Shown piece by piece: positions 31,703 through 36,107 of a stretch of DNA of 36,107 nt; position 1 is the first letter of the stretch, and each line of letters opens with the position of its first letter. The position numbers were made by a program, and so were the translations under genes. Under the pieces are notes generated by a model. That model saw only the letters and a list, made by a program, of their open reading frames with translations, made no database searches and had not been told where the DNA came from. The stretch is from Deltaproteobacteria bacterium (GTDB taxonomy: Bacteria; Desulfobacterota; Desulfarculia; Adiutricales; Adiutricaceae): the NCBI GenBank assembly GCA_031267005.1, contig JAIRZX010000186.1, forward strand, positions 1 to 36,107, read 5' to 3'.

Positions 31703-32851
31703 TCAGGCCTTAGCGGCGGCTTTTTCGAAGATGACCAAGTTGTCCCGGTGGATGACCTCTTCCGAGTGGCAAAAGCCTAAGATCTCCTGGATCTCCTGGC
31801 TCGCGCGGCCCATGATGCTCTTCAGCTCCGGGCTCGTGTAGTTGACCAGGCCCACGCCCAGCTCGGCCCCTCCTTCGGAGTCGACGATGGTGACGGCGTC
31901 GCCCGCCGCGAAAAGGCCGTCAAAGCCCTTTACGCCCTTGGGAAGCAGGCTCTTGCCGTGGTTTACGAGCGCCTTCGCGGCGCCATCGTCCACCATGAGC
32001 TTGCCCTTGGGCCGCGCCGCGAAGGCCAGCCAGTGTTTCTTCGCGCCCCTGGGTTTGGCGGCAGGCTTGAAGAAGGTGCCAAGCTCCTCCCCGTCCATGA
32101 GCCTGGGCAACACGTCGCGGGTAAGCCCGTTAGCTATGACGCTCGGCAAGCCCCGCTCGGAGAGCCTGGCCGCGGCCCGGACCTTGGTGTACATGCCGCC
32201 CGTGCCCTCGGGTGAGCCTCCGCGTTTCCCTGCCTTGGCGAGGACGGCGGGCCCGACCTTCTCGACCGCCTTGATGAGGGGCGGCTGGGAACCGTCCCGG
32301 GGGTCCCGGTCGTAGAGGCCGTCAATGTCGGTAAGGTTGACGAAGAGGCAACTCTCCGCCAAGGAGGCCACGAGCGAGCCCAAGGTGTCGTTATCCCCGA
32401 ACTTCAGTTCGTCCAAGGCGACCGTGTCGTTCTCGTTAATGACGGGAACCGCCTTCATTTCCAGGAGCGTGAAGAGGGTGTTCTTCGCGTGGATGAACCG
32501 ATGGCGGTCGGCCAAGTCGTCGGCCGTCAAAAGTATCTGAGCGGCCCTCAGGTCGTGGGCCGAAAGCGCCTTCTCCCAGGCGGTCATGAGCGCAACCTGG
32601 CCGGCGGCCGCGTAGGCCTGCTTGCGCTGGATCGTCAAGGGCCCGGGGGGGCTTTTGAGCTTCCTCCGGCCAGCGGCGACCGCCCCGGAGGAGACAAGGA
32701 TCACCTCCATGCCCCGGCGGCGGAGGAGGTCCACCTGGCCGGACAAGGCGCGTAGCCTGTCGAAGGCGAGGCCTTGGTCGTTGCAGATGATCCGGGATCC
32801 GATCTTAACGGTGACCCGGCGGCACTTCCTGAAGTCGGCGCGGCTGTCCAT
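31703..32851 (-). CDS. proB: Glutamate 5-kinase
   Basis: ProB phosphorylates L-glutamate with ATP to gamma-glutamyl phosphate, the first step of proline synthesis, in the cytoplasm. The 382-residue protein has an amino acid kinase domain and a C-terminal PUA domain, the usual bacterial layout and length. Landmarks are VTVKIGSR (13-20), LVSSGAVAAG (52-61), INENDTV (138-144), KFGDNDTLGSLVA (150-162), LTDIDGLYD (173-181) and GTGGMYTK (216-223); the PUA domain runs from about 280 to 355. It starts 9 bases after the stop codon of the LysM lipoprotein gene, with a GAGAG close before the ATG, so the two form an operon read from the promoter at 33477-33505. The obg gene that often precedes proB and the proA gene are not in the window. 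No clear terminator follows. Confidence 0.95.
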   Translation of the reverse strand: MDSRADFRKCRRVTVKIGSRIICNDQGLAFDRLRALSGQVDLLRRRGMEVILVSSGAVAAGRRKLKSPPGPLTIQRKQAYAAAGQVALMTAWEKALSAHDLRAAQILLTADDLADRHRFIHAKNTLFTLLEMKAVPVINENDTVALDELKFGDNDTLGSLVASLAESCLFVNLTDIDGLYDRDPRDGSQPPLIKAVEKVGPAVLAKAGKRGGSPEGTGGMYTKVRAAARLSERGLPSVIANGLTRDVLPRLMDGEELGTFFKPAAKPRGAKKHWLAFAARPKGKLMVDDGAAKALVNHGKSLLPKGVKGFDGLFAAGDAVTIVDSEGGAELGVGLVNYTSPELKSIMGRASQEIQEILGFCHSEEVIHRDNLVIFEKAAAKA

Positions 32852-32860
32852 AAACTCTCG

Positions 32861-33403
32861 TCAGTCGGGCAGGATGAGCGAGTCCCTTTCCCAGACCATG
32901 TAGTCGTTCCTGTTTGCGAGCCTGGGGTTCAGCTCCACGATGGCCTGAATGGTGGTCCCGTGTTCTCTGGCGATCTGTGAAAGCGTGTCGCCCTTCTGAG
33001 CTATGTAGACCTTGGTCCGTCCCGGCGGTGGCGACGGCGCCGGAGCCCTTTCGGCGGCCGTGGCCGCAGGGGCGGCCACGCGCCCGCCCTCGCCCGCCGC
33101 AGGCGCCTGGCCGCCGACTTCGGCTCCCGCAACGGCGGAATCCGGGCTCTCTGGGCTAACAGCCAAGTCCCCGGACAGCGCGTTCAGCCGGTCCACCACC
33201 CGGTCCTTCTCCCGGTAGACGTTGGTCAAGGCCCTGTCCAGGAGCTCGGATTCTGTTTTAAGCCTGGTGAGTTCAGCCGCCAGGGCTTCGGTCTCGACAC
33301 GGAGACTGCCCATCTCCTCGTCGGATGCCGACGAGCAGGCGCAAAGAGCGAACGCCGCCATGAACGCCAGCGCCTGCGACGGGAAGGCGCGGAGCATCCC
33401 CAT
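32861..33403 (-). CDS. LysM-domain lipoprotein
   Basis: This is a predicted lipoprotein of about 180 residues anchored at the cell envelope and probably binding peptidoglycan. From the ATG at 33403 it has a short lipoprotein signal with lipobox ALCACSS (lipidated Cys at about residue 22 or 24), a helical coiled-coil segment (EEMGSLRVETEALAAELTRL and following), an Ala/Pro-rich linker, and a C-terminal LysM domain (YIAQKGDTLSQIAREHGTT ... LNPRLANR). The frame is open back to 33559, but the promoter at 33477-33505 lies inside that extension, so the internal ATG at 33403 (or 33397) is the better start. The gene is directly upstream of proB; no functional link between the two is obvious. Confidence 0.8.
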   Translation of the reverse strand: MGMLRAFPSQALAFMAAFALCACSSASDEEMGSLRVETEALAAELTRLKTESELLDRALTNVYREKDRVVDRLNALSGDLAVSPESPDSAVAGAEVGGQAPAAGEGGRVAAPAATAAERAPAPSPPPGRTKVYIAQKGDTLSQIAREHGTTIQAIVELNPRLANRNDYMVWERDSLILPD

Positions 33404-33476
33404 CTTCCCCGGAGGGGAAGCGGGGGAAGGGGCCCCTTCTGGCGCGGGGGGGGGATTCCGGACTGATGAGGCCCGA

Positions 33477-33505
33477 AATATAGCTTTTTGCTCGAAACTC
33501 TTCAA
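33477..33505 (-). promoter_or_regulatory. Candidate sigma-70 promoter for the LysM lipoprotein-proB operon
   Basis: On the minus strand TTGAAG (33505-33500) is followed after 17 bases by TATATT (33482-33477), a 4/6 -35 with a 5/6 -10. The predicted transcript starts about 65 bases before the ATG at 33403, which supports that start over the longer frame. Confidence 0.6.
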
Positions 33506-34451
33506 AAACTCATCTCCGGAAAAGGGGATCGGAATGTCGGGGAAACGGGAACAGGACAACCATTCTATCAGAACGCCCCAGGTAAGGCAAAACCGCGCTT
33601 TCTCGGCCTAACTCGCCTCAGCCGCGCTACAGGGTTGCCCGCGATAGGCCCCGGAACGTCCGGGCGTCCCGCCAGCCCGTCTTAAAGACGGGGGCCGGAC
33701 CTCCGCCGACCGCGCCTTTCCGTGAGAAATGATTCGACAGTTTCCAGTCAGGCCGCAACGCCGTCTCAAAGCGCAAGCCGCGACTCCGCCGCAGGAAAGT
33801 TCAGATGGCCGCGAGGGCTGGGAAATCCCATTGAGGGCTAACCAGTATGCTGCAAGGGTCCCGGACGCTGCCGGAGCCGGAGCCGGGAGGCCTGGACGCA
33901 ATGCTAGGGAAGGCCGGTCCTGAGGGCGGGCGCGGAGCGCCGTCAGCTTCGCCTGCGGGGGCCCACTTGTTTCAGCTATGAAGAAGGGGGCGTCCCGGGC
34001 CGGGGCGCAGCTGAATGGTTATAAATATTAGATGGGGGGACTATATTAAGTATTTACTGCCACCCTTTTTTCTCATGTTTAATTAAGAATGGTAATATTA
34101 AGGCTTAATTAGAGGATAAGAGATCAGACTTACCAGAACCAATACGCGAAATTCTACCCTCATTAAGAGGCTCCAGCCCAACTCATTGATTTCATCTGCA
34201 ATTGCTGTCCCAGATAGACTTCACAATACGGCTGACAGATGCAATTCTATCATACCCAAGCAAATTTACCGTACTTCTAGCCTGCAATCTCCTCATTTGA
34301 ATGGATATATACATCGAGTCAAATAATTTTAATGGCATAAATATCAAAATTGATCAGATACCAGTATAATTTTCCCCCCGACAACGTAAATTTTCAAAAT
34401 TTATGCATGTGGCCTATCGCTAGATTTTTTAAAAATATTTCTAAATATATT
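33506..34451. other. Intergenic region spanning a GC-rich to AT-rich boundary
   Basis: Up to about 34010 the DNA is GC-rich with shadow frames and a CCCGTC/GACGGG hairpin (33676-33692) lacking a T tract. From about 34015 it becomes sharply AT-rich with no gene. The abrupt change marks the probable edge of an acquired segment holding the restriction-modification remnant. Confidence 0.45.
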
Positions 34452-35493
34452 TTAAACACGATCAGCCAATAATACTTCACCTGTTTCAGAAATCATTAAT
34501 AAATTTATATCAAAAAGCAAATGGATATCTGCCCGGAGAGCAAACCCGTTTGTTATATCGCTTTTGCCAAGGATTTAAATGATTTGATATGAGCGCTCTC
34601 AAGCACTTCAGGCATATCAAAATGTGTAATAACACACTTTTGAAATTCACGTAAGATATCACGCCGGAAGAAAATTTTGTTCAGGTCTCGCCAGGCCTTG
34701 TTTATAATATTTTTGAAAAGCGACATTATCCTCAATACTTCCAAATAGAACAGTATCGGAGTACTCTTTAAATTTATCTTTAATTCAAAAATTAAGTTGG
34801 TGTGGTTGGATCTCTTCTTTAAAATCATTATTATATTATTAATAATAATGCCGAATCAGATCTCTTGCATTTTCATAGTCGGATTTTTGTTGTATCCATA
34901 CTAATTCAAAAACAACAATAAACTCGTTTGCCATACGCTTATCATTGCATTCAGGTATACAATTCGGCCATTCTTTGCAATTATTAATATTATTATTTCT
35001 ATATTTGGAAATTAACTTGGTATAATCAGATATTTCTGCATGCTTTCCAGACAAAGGCATAACTACATCACATAACTCTTTAGCTGTAATAAACCCGTCG
35101 TCAGAATTTATCTTATATAGCCCATGAAGAATAGTTAGCAACAGCCTAAAAGGATAGATTTCTAAGTCCACATCTTTCCATTATTGACAAATCACATTAT
35201 TTTGTATCCTTTCATTAGTCAATTTTAAAGATTGAATAATCTTTTGAAGCAAATTCCTCTGTAGCAATCTCGTAATCAGCTATCTTTTTAACGAAATCAG
35301 AAAGATGAATAATCCCATCATGCTTACTGCTAATATCTAGTAATCCTAAAGACTTCCAATACTGCTGAGAATTTCGCATTCTATTCCTGTCTTGTGAACG
35401 GACTGGCAAGCGGAAATTGGGCACTCCATTAAAATCATTAATTAAATCTAAATATTCGTCCTGGAATTCTGTTGAACTAAACTTAATTTTCAA
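34452..35493 (-). pseudogene. Broken HNH-type restriction endonuclease gene
   Basis: Read with frame changes, this about 1040-base stretch encodes a single protein of about 345 residues. The N-terminal part (35493-35217, TTG start with AAGGG upstream) runs out at FKID because of one extra A in an AAAA run; dropping it continues as KLTNERIQNNVICQ to an in-frame TAA at 35181-35183 and on to WKDVDLEIYPFRLLLTIL and CNDKRMANEF, which ends at 34839. In another frame, FRRDILREFQKCVIT and PEVLESAHIKSF (to about 34565) give the first HNH histidine. After one more frame change, SDITNGFALRADIHLLFDIN supplies the Asn and second His, ending at 34452. The pieces are in the order of HNH restriction enzymes paired with C5 methyltransferases. 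Sequencing indels are an alternative, but the TAA and several shifts point to decay. Confidence 0.65.
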
Positions 35494-35649
35494 ATTACCC
35501 TTTTATAATTTTCTCATACGATACAATATCCCAAGAAACACATCGGGATTATTCATTATTTCAGTAGGGTTTCCATTTGCCCAACGCCTTTTAAAACCAA
35601 CAAATGTAAGGGATGGTATATAATTATCTGAAAATATTAAGATAATTAC
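35494..35649. other. Short AT-rich gap between methyltransferase and endonuclease genes
   Basis: The 156-base gap holds AAGGG (a ribosome site) just before the endonuclease start and no other clear signal. Confidence 0.4.
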
Positions 35650-36107
35650 CTATTCTTGAATAAATCGCTTGGCTATGGCATAAGCAAGCAAAGGAGGAAC
35701 AGCATTGCCTATCTGCCTATATACTGAAGATCTTGTTCCAAAAAATTCATAATCTAAGGGAAAACTTTGTACTGTTGCCAACTCTCTACAAGACATTCTA
35801 CGAACATTGTTAGGATGATGCAATACTACAACCCCACCCTTTTCATCACCTCTAGCTGTAACCGTCGGCGCAGGTTTCATGGGATCAATTCGCCTGTGTC
35901 CAAGATACCCATTAAATCTTAACTTATATTTTGAATAATCATGATTTAAAATATTATTCGGAATATCGGGATCAGGAATATTTGAAAGCGCCTGCCCAAC
36001 AGGGATCCACTTAGGCAATCCATTTGATCCATCGCTACTGTTAGTTGGCACAGGATAATTAAAAGAATAATTAATATCATTATGGACACCCACAATAAAC
36101 AGCCTCT
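35650..36107 (-). CDS. DNA (cytosine-5) methyltransferase, C-terminal part (runs off the window)
   Basis: C5-methyltransferases transfer a methyl group from S-adenosylmethionine to cytosine in a specific DNA site. Only the last 152 residues are in the window. At the edge the frame reads RLFIVGVHNDINYSFNYP, matching motif VIII and what follows it. Next come part of the target-recognition region, the PTVTARGDEKGG segment, motif IX (RELATVQSFP) and motif X (RQIGNAVPPLLAYAIA), then a stop. The catalytic Pro-Cys motif lies outside the window, so activity cannot be judged. The gene is AT-rich like its downstream endonuclease partner. It is the modification half of a type II system whose restriction half is broken. 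Confidence 0.88.
   Translation of the reverse strand, partial: RLFIVGVHNDINYSFNYPVPTNSSDGSNGLPKWIPVGQALSNIPDPDIPNNILNHDYSKYKLRFNGYLGHRRIDPMKPAPTVTARGDEKGGVVVLHHPNNVRRMSCRELATVQSFPLDYEFFGTRSSVYRQIGNAVPPLLAYAIAKRFIQE

Noticed and set aside
33676..33692. CCCGTC-TTAAA-GACGGG hairpin as a terminator
   Set aside because: No T tract on either side and no gene ends nearby.

Overview
The window looks like chromosomal DNA from a high-GC Gram-negative bacterium. The large genes are very GC-rich, exported sensor proteins carry signal peptides ending in A-Q, and a LysM lipoprotein sits beside glutamate 5-kinase. I suspect a Desulfobacterota or other proteobacterial lineage, but no marker gene settles the taxonomy. 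No tRNA, rRNA or CRISPR array was seen.

Left flank (1-7.2 kb) is accessory DNA: an AT-rich end, a truncated IS5/IS1182-type transposase, a small secreted protein, a class II-like Fic protein, and a minus-strand pair made of an ankyrin-like repeat protein and an AbiEii/DUF6036-like nucleotidyltransferase. The pair resembles a toxin-antitoxin operon and is preceded by an AT-rich operator-like repeat cluster.

Core (7.2-30.5 kb) is the striking part: five consecutive, same-strand, paralogous hybrid histidine kinases of about 1180-1345 residues. Each has a signal peptide, two periplasmic SBP_bac_3 (Venus flytrap) domains, one transmembrane helix, a short coiled coil with no PAS domain, HisKA, HATPase_c, receiver and HPt; most add a helical tail. 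This is a BvgS/EvgS-like layout minus PAS. No response regulator with an output domain lies in the window, so each kinase is a complete phosphorelay ending at HPt with its partner elsewhere. Four of the five have a near-consensus sigma-70 promoter in an AT-rich pocket 0.2-0.8 kb upstream; the other (17.4-20.9 kb) has none I can see and may be read through from its upstream neighbour. The copies keep the kinase core but differ in ligand-pocket motifs, a heptad insertion, HPt motif and tail, as expected if five sensors have specialised for different small ligands.

Right flank: a GC-rich spacer with a 21-bp minisatellite, then a LysM lipoprotein-proB operon with a good promoter, then an AT-rich (probably acquired) restriction-modification remnant: a C5-cytosine methyltransferase running off the window edge and, downstream of it, an HNH restriction endonuclease gene broken by several frame changes and a stop codon.
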